A stretch of DNA of 64,000 bases from Pseudorhodoferax soli (GCF_003337555.1 NZ_QPJK01000009.1:124001-188000), one strand, 5' to 3'. Positions 8,416-17,222 are shown, counted from the stretch's first letter. Numbers and translations: made by a program. The notes: generated by a model from the letters alone, not told the origin.

Positions 8416-9402
8416 ATGCGCAGAACCCTGCTCCGCGCGGCGCTGGCCCTGGGCTGCGTCGGCCTGGCCGCCCATGCTGGGGCCGTCGAGCCCGCGCCCT
8501 ACCCGAGCCGCACCATCACCATCGTCGTGACCTTCGCGCCTGGCGGCGGCACCGACCTGCTCGCACGCAAGCTCGCGCCCGTGCTGCAGCAGGCGCTGGG
8601 CCAGCCCGTGGTGGTGGAGAACCGCCCCGGCGCCAGCGGCAACATCGGTGCGAGCCACGTGGCCAAGGCTGCGCCGGACGGCCACACGCTGCTGATGGTC
8701 AACAGCTCCTTCGCGATCAACCCGGGCGTCTATGGCCCGCTGGACTTCTCGCCCGCGCGCGACTTCACGGCCGTGTTCAACGTGGGCTTCGTGCCCTCGG
8801 TTCTGGTGGTGCCGCCGGCCTCACCGCTGCGCAACCTGGCCGACCTGCTGCAGGCCGCCAGGCCACCGGCGCCGCCCGCGTTGTTCGCCTCCTGCGGCGC
8901 CGGCACGCCGCAGCACCTGGCCGGCGAGATGCTGCAGCTGGCCGCGCCCGTGCGCATGTCCCAGGTGCCCTACAAGGGCTGCGGCCCGGCGTTGGCGGAT
9001 GTGCTGTCGGGCCAGGTGGGCCTGGGCATCGTGACGGCCAGCAGCGCCGCGCCGCTGCTCGCGGCCGGCAAGCTGCGCGCGCTGGCGGTGACCTCGCCAC
9101 AGCGCACGGCGCAGCTGCCCGGCGTGCCGACCGTGGCGGAGCAGGGTTTGCCGGGATACGAACTCGACCAATGGCACGGCCTGCTGGCGCCAGCTGGTAC
9201 GCCGGCGGCCGTTGTGCAGCGGCTGAACCAGGTGCTGGTGCAGGGCCTGGCCGACGCCGAGTTGCAGGCCCAGCTGCGCGGCCTGGGCTACACGCTCACG
9301 CAGGGCGCGGACGGAACGCCGCAGGCCTTCGGCGCGCTCGTGGCGCGGGATCTGCGGCGCTTCGGCACGGTCACGGCGCAGCTGGGGCTGCGGCTGGACT
9401 GA
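8416..9402 (+). CDS. Bug-family receptor, candidate pyridine-carboxylate binder
   Basis: A 328-residue Bug/TctC periplasmic receptor. A signal peptide (residues 1-24, ending near AHAGAVEP) is followed by PYPSRTITIVVTFAPGGGTD, VENRPGASGNIGASHVAK, APDGHTLL and YKGCGPALADVLSGQVG, all typical of the family. ATG at 8416 is chosen, with GAGG about 7 bases upstream; GTG at 8404 would overlap nadC by 4 bp. Co-transcription with nadC suggests a ligand such as nicotinate or quinolinate. A Bordetella Bug protein (Bug27) has been reported to bind nicotinate-type compounds, so this is plausible but not shown here. Confidence 0.85.
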   Translation: MRRTLLRAALALGCVGLAAHAGAVEPAPYPSRTITIVVTFAPGGGTDLLARKLAPVLQQALGQPVVVENRPGASGNIGASHVAKAAPDGHTLLMVNSSFAINPGVYGPLDFSPARDFTAVFNVGFVPSVLVVPPASPLRNLADLLQAARPPAPPALFASCGAGTPQHLAGEMLQLAAPVRMSQVPYKGCGPALADVLSGQVGLGIVTASSAAPLLAAGKLRALAVTSPQRTAQLPGVPTVAEQGLPGYELDQWHGLLAPAGTPAAVVQRLNQVLVQGLADAELQAQLRGLGYTLTQGADGTPQAFGALVARDLRRFGTVTAQLGLRLD

Positions 9403-9459
9403 GGTCGGCCAGCGCGAGCCGGCGACAATCCGTGCCCCGCCACCGCCGCCCGCGCGAAG

Positions 9460-10494
9460 ATGATCCTCACCGAACTCCGCCAACGCCTGCGTGCGCTGGG
9501 CGCGCTGCCGCTGCACGAGGGCAGGGTGCTGCGCCAATGGGCCCAAGGCCGCCCGCTGATCGACGGCGCACGGCGCTGGCACGACGACTTCTTTCCGCAG
9601 CGTGTGCGTGAAGACCTGCCGCAACTGACGCGCGACTTGGCCGCGCTGGCCACGCTGAAGTCGCGCCACCCCGCACAAGACGGTTCGGCCCGCCTGCTGG
9701 TCGGCTTGCAGGACGGCCAGTCCATTGAGAGCGTGCTGTTGCCACGCGATGGCCTGTGCGTGTCCTCGCAGGTGGGCTGTGCGGTGGGCTGCCAGTTCTG
9801 CATGACCGGTCGCGAAGGCCTGGTGCGCCAGGTCAGCAGCGCGGAAATCATCGCCCAGGTCGCGCTGGCGCGCGCGATGCGGCCGGTGAAGAAGGTCGTC
9901 TTCATGGGCATGGGGGAGCCGGCGCACAACCTCGACCAGGTGATGGAGGCCATCGAGGTGCTGGGCCTGCACGGCAACATCGGGCACAAGAACCTGGTGT
10001 TCTCCACCGTGGGCGACCCGCGGGTGTTCGAGCGGCTGCCGCAGGGCCCGGTGAAGCCGGCGCTGGCCCTGTCGCTGCACACCAGCAAGCGCGCGCTGCG
10101 CGAGCAGCTGCTGCCGCGCGCGCCGAAGCTCGCGCCGGAAGAACTCGTGGACGCGGGCGAACGCTATGCGCGGGCGACCGGGTACCCGATCCAGTACCAG
10201 TGGACGCTGCTGGACGGCGTGAACGACGGCGAGGACGAGATCGACGGCATCGTGCGCCTGCTCAAGGGCAAGTACGCGCTGCTGAACATGATCCCGTACA
10301 ACACCATCCCGGGCCTCGCGTTCCGGCGGCCGGACTGGGACAAGGCCAAGGCCATCGCCCGCACGCTGCACCAGCGCGGCGTGCTGACCAAGCTGCGCGA
10401 CTCGGCTGGCCAGGACATCGATGGCGGCTGCGGCCAGCTGCGGGCGCGGGCGGAGAGGCCGGTGCGCCTCGTGCCGCGGGCCGCGGCGGGCTGA
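9460..10494 (+). CDS. RlmN-family radical SAM RNA methyltransferase
   Basis: A 344-residue radical SAM protein, somewhat shorter than typical RlmN (about 370-385). It carries the family set: a Cys in LCVSSQVGC matching the catalytic Cys118 of E. coli RlmN, the CAVGCQFC cluster motif (CxxxCxxC) for the 4Fe-4S/SAM centre, GMGEP, and the late DIDGGCGQL with the second catalytic Cys. It would therefore methylate C2 of an adenine in 23S rRNA or tRNA. It is not in the usual rlmN neighbourhood (ndk, ispG, bamB), so it may be a paralogue rather than the housekeeping enzyme. The start ATG at 9460 follows a GCGAAG stretch; no strong ribosome site is seen. Confidence 0.8.
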   Translation: MILTELRQRLRALGALPLHEGRVLRQWAQGRPLIDGARRWHDDFFPQRVREDLPQLTRDLAALATLKSRHPAQDGSARLLVGLQDGQSIESVLLPRDGLCVSSQVGCAVGCQFCMTGREGLVRQVSSAEIIAQVALARAMRPVKKVVFMGMGEPAHNLDQVMEAIEVLGLHGNIGHKNLVFSTVGDPRVFERLPQGPVKPALALSLHTSKRALREQLLPRAPKLAPEELVDAGERYARATGYPIQYQWTLLDGVNDGEDEIDGIVRLLKGKYALLNMIPYNTIPGLAFRRPDWDKAKAIARTLHQRGVLTKLRDSAGQDIDGGCGQLRARAERPVRLVPRAAAG

Positions 10495-10634
10495 CGGGGC
10501 GCGCTGCCGGCCACCACTGCAGGCGTTTCGCGCGCTCCTCGCGCGGCATCTGCAGCGCTTCGGAGCGTCGGCCTTGTTCGGGCCCCGGTGGGATGGCGCC
10601 GGCTTCGGCGCTGGCGCTCGGTGCGAAGGGGCCT

Positions 10635-11696
10635 TCAGTCCGCCACCGCGCAACCCACCTTGCGCCCCGCCTCGACGATCTCGGCCCAGGTCTGGTCGTC
10701 CACGACGATGCCAGCGGTGCCCCGCGCCACGCGCGCCGCGCGTTCGGGCTCGCCCGCGATGCGCACCTTTTCGTGCCCCTGGCCCGCAGGCCCCTGGCGC
10801 AGCCAGTCGACAAACGCCAGGGCCTCCTGCTCGAAGCTCTGCTGCGTGCCCAGCTTCGCCGGGTCGATCAGCACCGTGAGCATGCCGTTGAGCACCACGC
10901 GCGACTGGTCTGCCGGCCGGTGCCAGGTGCCGCCGCCCGACAGCGCGCCGCCGAGCAGCTCGCAGGCCACGGCCATGCCGTAGCCCTTGTGTTCGCCGAA
11001 GGTCATGAGCGCGCCGAACAGGCCGTTGCTCTGCGGCACCACCACCACGCCGGGGTCGGTGGTGGGGCGGCCGAGTTCGTCGATCAGCGTGCCCTCGGGC
11101 ACGCGCTCGCCCTTGTTGTGGGCCACGCGCATCTTGCCCTGGGCCTGGCGGCTGGTGGCGAAGTCCAGCACGAAGGGCTCCTGGCCCTTGAGCGGCACGC
11201 CGATGCAGCAGGGGTTGGTGCCGAAGCGCCCGTCGCCGCCGCCGAACGGCGCGACCACGGGCCGCGACAGCACGTTCACAAAGTGCATGGAGACCAGGCC
11301 CTCGGCCACCGCCATCTCGGCGAAGTGGCCGATGCGGCCCAGGTGGTGGCTGTTGCCCACCGTCATGATGCAGCTGCCGTGTTGCCGGGCGCGCGCGATG
11401 CCCATCTGCATGGCCTCTTCGCCGACGACCTGGCCGTAGCCGCGCTGGCCGTCCAGCGCGAGCATGGTGCCGATGTCCACGGTGGCTTTGGCACCGGTGT
11501 TGGGCTTCAGGCCGCCTTCGAGCACGGCGTCGACATAGCGCGGCACCATGCCCACGCCGTGCGAGTCGTGGCCGGAGAGGTTTGCCATGACGAGGTTGGA
11601 TGCAACCGTCTGCGCCTCTGCTGCGCTGCTGCCGGCAGCCTGGATGACCTGGGCGACCTGCGCGGTCAGCGTATCGGGAGAAATGGTTTTGCTCAT
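10635..11696 (-). CDS. Ldh2/YbiC-family NAD(P)-dependent hydroxyacid dehydrogenase
   Basis: A 353-residue member of the malate/L-lactate/ureidoglycolate dehydrogenase (Ldh_2) family, which is unrelated to classical LDH. Conserved pieces are the SGHDSHGVGMVPRY motif (about 41-54) with the substrate-side histidine, GNSHHLGRIGHFAEMA, FGTNPCCIGVP and a late FGEHKGYGMA. It would oxidise or reduce a 2-hydroxy/2-oxo acid with NAD(P). It follows the UxaA-type dehydratase in the same orientation, so it probably acts in the sugar-acid pathway. The exact substrate is unknown. Confidence 0.87.
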   Translation of the reverse strand: MSKTISPDTLTAQVAQVIQAAGSSAAEAQTVASNLVMANLSGHDSHGVGMVPRYVDAVLEGGLKPNTGAKATVDIGTMLALDGQRGYGQVVGEEAMQMGIARARQHGSCIMTVGNSHHLGRIGHFAEMAVAEGLVSMHFVNVLSRPVVAPFGGGDGRFGTNPCCIGVPLKGQEPFVLDFATSRQAQGKMRVAHNKGERVPEGTLIDELGRPTTDPGVVVVPQSNGLFGALMTFGEHKGYGMAVACELLGGALSGGGTWHRPADQSRVVLNGMLTVLIDPAKLGTQQSFEQEALAFVDWLRQGPAGQGHEKVRIAGEPERAARVARGTAGIVVDDQTWAEIVEAGRKVGCAVAD

Positions 11697-11726
11697 AGGG
11701 GTTCCAGGGATATGCGGCCGCCGCCG

Positions 11727-11770
11727 GGCCGCCCCAAGGCGGCCGCGCCTCCCCCTCGGGGGGTGGAGTT
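11727..11770. repeat. GC-rich REP-like intergenic element
   Basis: Between the dehydratase and dehydrogenase genes lies a compact run of hairpins. One is a perfect 7-bp stem GGCCGCC/GGCGGCC with a CCAA loop at 11727-11744; a C-run/G-run hairpin follows at about 11749-11770. The pattern resembles repetitive intergenic palindromes common in Comamonadaceae genomes. It may act as an mRNA stabiliser or attenuator within the operon. Confidence 0.4.
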
Positions 11771-11808
11771 ACACGACCGCAGGGAGTGAAAAGCCGGGGA
11801 GCTCATGT

Positions 11809-13335
11809 TCACATGACCGCGCCGACCTGCCAGGGCACGAACTCGCTCTGGCCGTAACCGTGCTTCTCGCTCTTGCTCTGCTGGCCCGAGGCCGTGGCCA
11901 ATACCAGTTCGAAGATGCGCTGGCCCATCTCCTGGATGCTGGCCTTGCCGTCGACGATCTCGCCGCAGTTGATGTCCATGTCTTCCTCCTGGCGCTGCCA
12001 CAGCGCGCTGTTGGTCGCGAGCTTCAAGGAGGGCGAGGGCGCACAGCCGTAGGCCGAGCCGCGGCCGGTGGTGAAGCAGATCATGTTGGCGCCGCCGGCC
12101 ACCTGGCCGGTCGCGCTGACGGGGTCGTAGCCCGGCGTGTCCATGTAGACGAAGCCGTGCGCCGTGACGGGCTCCGCATATTCGTAGACGGCCTCCAGGT
12201 TGCTGGTGCCGCCCTTGGCCACGGCCCCAAGCGACTTCTCCAGGATGGTGGTCAGCCCGCCGGCCTTGTTGCCGGGTGAGGGGTTGTTGTTCATCTCGCC
12301 TTCGTTGATCTCGGTGTAGCGCTCCCACCAGTGGATGCGCTCGACGAGCTTCTCGCCGACCTCGCGGCGCACGGCGCGGCGGGTCAGCAGGTGCTCGGCA
12401 CCGTAGACCTCGGGCGTCTCGCTGAGGATGGCCGTGCCGCCGTGCGCGACGAGGATGTCCACCGCCGCGCCCAGCGCCGGATTGGCGCTGATGCCTGAAT
12501 AGCCGTCCGAGCCGCCGCACTGCAGGCCGATCGTGATGTGGGCCGCGCTGCAGGGCTCGCGGCGCACGGCATTGGCGCGCGGCAGCATCTCGTTGATCAG
12601 CGCGATGCCCTTCTCCACGGTCTTGCGCGTGCCGCCCGTGTCCTGGATGTTGAAGGTGCGGAAGTTCTCGCCCTCGGCCAGGTGGCCGGTGGCCAGCCAG
12701 GCGTTGATCTGGTTGGCCTCGCAGCCCAGGCCCACCACCAGCACGCCGGCGAAGTTGGGGTGCGTGGCGTAGCCGGTCAGCGTGCGCTCGAGGATCTGCA
12801 TGCCCATGCCCTGCGTGTCCATGCCGCAGCCGGTGCCGTGCGTGAGCGCCACCACGCCGTCCACGTGTGGGAAGGCGGCCAGCGCCTGCGGGTTCGTCTG
12901 GCGCGAGAAGTGGTCGGCGATCGCGCGCGCGGCCGTGGCCGAGCAGTTCACGCTGGTCAGCACGCCGATGTAGTTGCGCGTGGCCACGCGGCCGTCGGCG
13001 CGCTGGATGCCCATGAAGGTCGCCTCGCGCTGCGCGGGCGCGGGCTTCACGTCGGCGCCGAAGGCGTAGTCGCGCGCGAAGTCCCCCTTGTCGGGGCCCA
13101 TGTCCAGGTTCTGCGTGTGCACGTGCTCGCCCTGGGCGATGGGCCGGCTCGCGAAGCCGATGATCTGGTTGTAGCGGCGCACCGGGGCGCCCTGGGCGAT
13201 GGCATGGGCAGCCACCTTGTGGCCTGCCGGGATCAGGCCGCGCACGGCGAAGCCTTCGACAGTGGTGCCGCCGACCAGCTGGCTGCGCGCGATCACCACG
13301 TCATCAGAGGGGTGCAAGCGAATGAAGGGGGTCAT
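11809..13335 (-). CDS. UxaA/GarD-family sugar-acid dehydratase
   Basis: A 508-residue full-length altronate/galactarate dehydratase-type protein. The N-terminal SAF domain (about 1-90, with GHKVAAHAI) is followed by the catalytic domain, with FMGIQRADGRVATRNYIGVLTS, HGTGCGM, GLGCEANQ and GLQCGGSDGYSGI; these cysteines are the usual iron-binding candidates. It removes water from a sugar acid to give a 2-keto-3-deoxy acid. D-altronate dehydratase relatives are known to act on several acids, including those of non-phosphorylative D-arabinose and L-fucose routes. The SDR and FAH-type genes across the divergent promoter favour a deoxy-sugar acid substrate. Confidence 0.88.
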   Translation of the reverse strand: MTPFIRLHPSDDVVIARSQLVGGTTVEGFAVRGLIPAGHKVAAHAIAQGAPVRRYNQIIGFASRPIAQGEHVHTQNLDMGPDKGDFARDYAFGADVKPAPAQREATFMGIQRADGRVATRNYIGVLTSVNCSATAARAIADHFSRQTNPQALAAFPHVDGVVALTHGTGCGMDTQGMGMQILERTLTGYATHPNFAGVLVVGLGCEANQINAWLATGHLAEGENFRTFNIQDTGGTRKTVEKGIALINEMLPRANAVRREPCSAAHITIGLQCGGSDGYSGISANPALGAAVDILVAHGGTAILSETPEVYGAEHLLTRRAVRREVGEKLVERIHWWERYTEINEGEMNNNPSPGNKAGGLTTILEKSLGAVAKGGTSNLEAVYEYAEPVTAHGFVYMDTPGYDPVSATGQVAGGANMICFTTGRGSAYGCAPSPSLKLATNSALWQRQEEDMDINCGEIVDGKASIQEMGQRIFELVLATASGQQSKSEKHGYGQSEFVPWQVGAVM

Positions 13336-13363
13336 CGTGGGGCCTCTCGGGGCGTGTCAGGAA

Positions 13364-14758
13364 TCAGAAGAACATTTTCGGCAACCACAGCACCAGTTGC
13401 GGCACATAGGTGATCACCGCCAGGCTCAGCAGCAGCGGCACCAGCCAAGGCAGGATGGCCATGGTGGTGCGTTCGAAGCTGAGCCCCGCCACCCGCGCCA
13501 GCACGAACAGCACCAGCCCCATGGGCGGGTGCAGCAGGCCGATCATGAGGTTCAGCACCATCACCAGGCCGAAGTGCACCGGGTCGATGCCCAGTTGCAG
13601 CGCGATGGGCAGCAGGATGGGGACGAGGATGGTGATGGCTGCCGTGGGTTCGAGGAAGCAGCCGACGAACAGCATCAGCAGGTTGGCCAGCAGAAGGAAG
13701 ACCCAGGCCTCCTTGGTGAAGCCCAGCACCCACGTGGCGATGTCGGTGGTGACGCCGGTGGCCGTCAGCATCCAGCCGAAGATGGATGCGGCCGCGACGA
13801 TGAACAGCACGGTGGAGGTGGTCTCGATGGTCTCCAGGCAGACCTTGAGGAACATCTTCCACTTCAGCGTGCGGTACCAGACGAAGCCCAGGATCATGGC
13901 CCACAGGCAGGCGGCGATGGCGCCCTCGGTGGGCGTGAACAGGCCGGTGCTCATGCCGCCGATCAGCAGCACGGGCGTCATGATGGGCAGCAGCGCCTCG
14001 AACTTGAAGAGCTTGTCGAGGACGAACAGCGAGGCCAGGCCCGCGAACACGGTGGGCTGCGCCGGCAGATCGAGCTTGGCGACCACCAGCCACAGCAGCA
14101 GCGGCCAGCCGACCACCACGGCCAGTTCCGTCAGCGCCTTGATCAGCCGCGGAGCCGAGAACTTCATGTCGCGGCCCCAGCCGTTCTTGTGCGCGTAGTA
14201 GGTGACCGTCAGCATCATGAGGATGGTCATCAACAGGCCCGGCATCAGGCCCGCGAGGAACAGCGCGCCGATGGACACGTTGCCCATCATCCCGTAGATC
14301 ACGAAGGGCAGGCTGGGCGGGATGATGGGCCCCAGCGTGGCCGAGGCAGCCGTCACGCCGACCGCGAACTCGGTGCTGTAGCCATGCTCCTGCATGGCCT
14401 TGATCTCGATGGTTCCGAGGCCCGCGGCGTCGGCAATCGCCGTGCCGCTCATGCCGGCGAACACCACCGAGCCGACGATGTTCACGTGGCCCAGGCCACC
14501 CTTGAGCCAGCCCACCAGCGCCAGCGCGAAGTTGTAGATGCGCGTGGTGATGCCGGCGTTGTTCATCAGGTTGCCGGCCAGGATGAAGAAGGGCACGGCC
14601 AGCAGCGGAAAGCTGTCGATGCCGCTGACCATGCGGTGCACCACCACGAAGGGCGGCAGGTTGCCCGAGATGAGGATGTAGACCAGCGAGGCGCCGGCCA
14701 TGGCGATGGCCACCGGGATGCCGCCGGCCATGAAGAGCAGGAACAGGATCTTCAGCAT
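13364..14758 (-). CDS. dctM: TRAP transporter large permease (DctM)
   Basis: A 464-residue polytopic membrane protein of the DctM family. The start ATG at 14758 (MLKILFLLFMAGGIPVAIAM) overlaps the end of dctQ by 7 bp, giving translational coupling. Typical DctM elements are SFPLLAVPFFILAGNLMNNAGI (split by motif), GHVNIVGSVVFAGMSGTA, GATLGPIIPPS-like ATLGPIIPPSLP and a late LLMLFVGCFLEPTAAI. It carries the Na+-driven transport step and works with DctQ and the DctP receptor to bring in an organic acid. Confidence 0.93.
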   Translation of the reverse strand: MLKILFLLFMAGGIPVAIAMAGASLVYILISGNLPPFVVVHRMVSGIDSFPLLAVPFFILAGNLMNNAGITTRIYNFALALVGWLKGGLGHVNIVGSVVFAGMSGTAIADAAGLGTIEIKAMQEHGYSTEFAVGVTAASATLGPIIPPSLPFVIYGMMGNVSIGALFLAGLMPGLLMTILMMLTVTYYAHKNGWGRDMKFSAPRLIKALTELAVVVGWPLLLWLVVAKLDLPAQPTVFAGLASLFVLDKLFKFEALLPIMTPVLLIGGMSTGLFTPTEGAIAACLWAMILGFVWYRTLKWKMFLKVCLETIETTSTVLFIVAAASIFGWMLTATGVTTDIATWVLGFTKEAWVFLLLANLLMLFVGCFLEPTAAITILVPILLPIALQLGIDPVHFGLVMVLNLMIGLLHPPMGLVLFVLARVAGLSFERTTMAILPWLVPLLLSLAVITYVPQLVLWLPKMFF

Positions 14759-15318
14759 GTCTGGTTGTCTTCGATCGTGGATTCGGGGCGCTCGAGCACG
14801 CTGTAGCCGCGCGCCCAGTGGATGCGCGCAACCTGCAGCGAGCGCCAGGCCATGGCGGCGAAGCCGATGCAGCACATGGCGTAGACGATGTTCATGGGCG
14901 CGTCGACCACGGTCATGCGCGTGTTGCTGCCGATCTTCTCCATCATCTGTACCGTCATCACCGCGGCAGCGACGAAGAAGGCGATGCGCACCACGTCGAC
15001 CACGCGCGAAAGCCAGCGGCCCATGGCGGCCGGCATGTGCCGGTAGAAGAAGTCGACCTGGATGTGGTTGTTCTTGCGCACGCCGATGGCCGCGCCGATG
15101 AACACCACGCCGATCAGCATGTAGCGCGCGACCTCTTCGGTCCACGCGGCGGAGTCGTTCAGCACATAGCGCGTGACGAACTGGTAGAGCACGGTGGCGC
15201 CCAGCAACCAGAACAGCGCGAGCGCCACCCAGCCTTCGGCGATGGTGCCGGACAGGTCCACTTCCTCGTCCTCGGCGTGGAAGTGCCCATCGTCATCGAT
15301 GATTTTTTGTTCGGACAT
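14752..15318 (-). CDS. dctQ: TRAP transporter small permease (DctQ)
   Basis: A 188-residue membrane protein with four predicted hydrophobic helices. The cytoplasmic N-terminus is acidic (MSEQKIIDDDGHFHAEDEEVD). Family marks are the segment TEEVARYMLIGVVFIGAAIGVRKN and HIQVDFF. The start at 15318 is preceded by GGAGACACC. It bridges DctM and the periplasmic receptor. The gene is 71 bp after dctP and overlaps dctM by 7 bp. Confidence 0.92.
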   Translation of the reverse strand: MSEQKIIDDDGHFHAEDEEVDLSGTIAEGWVALALFWLLGATVLYQFVTRYVLNDSAAWTEEVARYMLIGVVFIGAAIGVRKNNHIQVDFFYRHMPAAMGRWLSRVVDVVRIAFFVAAAVMTVQMMEKIGSNTRMTVVDAPMNIVYAMCCIGFAAMAWRSLQVARIHWARGYSVLERPESTIEDNQTC

Positions 15319-15353
15319 GGTGTCTCCATGGGCGTGTCGGCCCGTCTCCCTCA

Positions 15354-15381
15354 GGCCCTCTCCCGTGGCGGGAGAGGGGCC
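15354..15381. terminator. Intercistronic hairpin between dctP and dctQ
   Basis: CCCTCTCCCG (15356-15365) pairs with CGGGAGAGGG (15369-15378) around a three-base TGG loop, and flanking GGCC bases extend the stem. There is no U-run, so it is more likely a processing or attenuation hairpin than a full terminator. Such a structure would give more receptor than permease, a usual need for TRAP systems. Confidence 0.5.
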
Positions 15382-15389
15382 GGCGCGGC

Positions 15390-16370
15390 TCACTTGATGG
15401 CGGTGATGCGGTCGTAGTCCTGCTGGCGGTAGCCGTGGTCGGTGGGCTTGGTGTTCTTGAGCACGGCGGCCCGGAAGGCTTCCTTGTCGACCGTGATCAC
15501 GTTGTTGCCCTTCTTCTTGAACTCCTCGACCAGGCGCGCCTCGGAGGCGATGATTTCGCGGCCGGTCTTCTCGGCGGCTTCCATCATCACGTCGCCGAAG
15601 ATCTTCTTCTCGTCTGCGCTGAGCTTGGCCCACAGGCTGCCCGAGACCACGGTCAGCAGCGAGTCGACGATGTGGCCGGTCAGCGAGATGTTCTTTTGCA
15701 CCTCGTAGAACTTCTTGGCCTCGATGGTGGGCAGCGGGTTCTCCTGCGCGTCGACGGTGTTGTTCTGCAGGGCCAGGTAGACCTCGGCGAAGGCGATCGG
15801 CGTGGCGTTGGCACCCAGCGCGCGCGGGAACGCCAGGTAGGCCGGCGCATCGGGCACGCGGATCTTCAGGCCCTTCATGTCCTCGGGCTTGCTGACGGGC
15901 TTGGCCGCGCTGCTGGTCACGTGGCGCGCACCGTAGTAGCTGAGCGCGGTGATGTGGTTGCCGGTCTTGTCGTCGTAGCCCTTGGCGAGTTCCTTGAACA
16001 CGTCGCTGGTGGCGTACTTCAGCTGGTGCTCGGCGTCGCGGAAGATGAACGGGAAGTAGCTGATCGACAGCGGCGTGTAGCTGCGCCCCGCGAAGCTCGC
16101 GCCGGTCAGCACGATGTCCACGGTGCCGAGGGTCAGGCCCTGGTTGATGTCGGCCTCCTTGCCCAGCGTGGAGGCGGGGAACACCGTGATCTCGTACTTG
16201 CCGTTGGTGCGTTTCTTGATTTCCTCGCCGGCCCAGACCGAGTACTTGTGGAAGGGCTCGGACGTCTCGTAGACGTGCGCCCACTTGAGCTTGGTCTGGG
16301 CGCTCGCCAGGCCCGTGGCGGCCAGCAGGCTGGCCAGGGCCACTGTTTTCAGGATGTGTCGCTTGTGCAT
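15390..16370 (-). CDS. dctP: TRAP transporter solute receptor (DctP)
   Basis: A 326-residue periplasmic receptor with a signal peptide ending at LASAQT (about residue 24-25). Family motifs are LKWAHVYETSEPFHKYSVW, GTVDIVLTGASF, the GLKIRVPDAPAY stretch with the ligand-binding arginine, and QNNTVDAQENPLPTI. It is the first gene of dctPQM, just downstream of the GntR gene. The ligand is probably the sugar acid handled by the adjacent enzymes. Confidence 0.93.
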   Translation of the reverse strand: MHKRHILKTVALASLLAATGLASAQTKLKWAHVYETSEPFHKYSVWAGEEIKKRTNGKYEITVFPASTLGKEADINQGLTLGTVDIVLTGASFAGRSYTPLSISYFPFIFRDAEHQLKYATSDVFKELAKGYDDKTGNHITALSYYGARHVTSSAAKPVSKPEDMKGLKIRVPDAPAYLAFPRALGANATPIAFAEVYLALQNNTVDAQENPLPTIEAKKFYEVQKNISLTGHIVDSLLTVVSGSLWAKLSADEKKIFGDVMMEAAEKTGREIIASEARLVEEFKKKGNNVITVDKEAFRAAVLKNTKPTDHGYRQQDYDRITAIK

Positions 16371-16401
16371 GGCAGTGTCTCCTCGTTGGATGGGGAACGG
16401 T

Positions 16402-17118
16402 TCAGGTCGCGGGAAGATCCTTGGCGCGGCGCCAGCTGGCAGAGAACCGCTGGTGCGATTTGTCCATGTGGGTGTGCATGGCGGCGCGCGCGGCGGCTTC
16501 GTCGCGCGCGGTGATGGCCTCGCGGATGGCTTCGTGCTCGGCGATCGCCATGCGCCAGGACGGCACGGTTTCGAAGTAGCCGCCCAGCCGCGTGAAGATG
16601 GGGCCGCGGCGCGAATCCCAGAAGCCCTGCACGGTCTCGCTGAGCACCTGGTTGTCGCACGCTTCGACGATGGCCAGGTGGAAGGCGCGGTCGCCTTCCA
16701 GCGGCATGCGCTTTTGGTCGGCCAGCTCGCGCATGGTGTCGATGGCGCGGGCCATGGCGTCCAGGTGCGTGCGCTTGCGCTGTTGCGCGGCGATGGCGGC
16801 GGTCTCGCCCTCGACCACGCGGCGCGCGCGGATCAGCTCCAGCGGGCCCCACTCGGTCTCGGCCACAGGGGCCGCGGCGCGGCGCTCGCGCTCCAGCACA
16901 TACACGCCCGAGCCGGTGCGCACCTCGACCCAGCCCTCCACCTCCAGCGCGATCAGCGCCTCGCGCACGGAGGGGCGGCTCACGCCGAGCTGCTGCGCCA
17001 GGTCGCGTTCGGCCGGCAGGCGCGCACCGACGCCGAACTCGCCGCGCGCGATGAGGTCGCGCAGCTGGTCCGCGATCTGGCGGTACAGGCGTTGCGGGGC
17101 GATGAACTGCAGCGGCAC
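16402..17118 (-). CDS. GntR-family regulator, FadR/FCD subfamily
   Basis: A 238-residue regulator. The N-terminal winged HTH (about 8-75, with LPAERDLAQQLGVSRPSVREALIALE split across helices) is followed by an all-helical FCD effector domain with metal-ligand candidates DRAFHLAIVEA, a later AEHEAI and a C-terminal HMDKSH. The start is a GTG at 17118. It sits between dctPQM and the divergent SDR genes, with a strong palindrome just upstream, so it likely represses both arms and autoregulates in response to the sugar acid or a keto-deoxy acid. Confidence 0.92.
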   Translation of the reverse strand: MPLQFIAPQRLYRQIADQLRDLIARGEFGVGARLPAERDLAQQLGVSRPSVREALIALEVEGWVEVRTGSGVYVLERERRAAAPVAETEWGPLELIRARRVVEGETAAIAAQQRKRTHLDAMARAIDTMRELADQKRMPLEGDRAFHLAIVEACDNQVLSETVQGFWDSRRGPIFTRLGGYFETVPSWRMAIAEHEAIREAITARDEAAARAAMHTHMDKSHQRFSASWRRAKDLPAT

Positions 17119-17136
17119 GGGTTAGGGCTTGTACTG

Positions 17137-17162
17137 AATTGGCCAAGTGGTCTGACCAATTG
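17137..17162. promoter_or_regulatory. GntR/FCD operator in the divergent promoter
   Basis: A core palindrome TGGTC-T-GACCA (17148-17158) has the form expected of FCD-type GntR operators. It sits inside a wider AATTGG ... CCAATT dyad (17138-17143 and about 17156-17161). It lies 19 bp upstream of the GntR start and about 60 bp before the first SDR gene, in position to control both directions. Confidence 0.65.
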
Positions 17163-17222
17163 ATAATTCCACAGCTTCCGGATGGCACCCATCCGGCGAA
17201 ACCCTGAACACGAGGAGACGCG

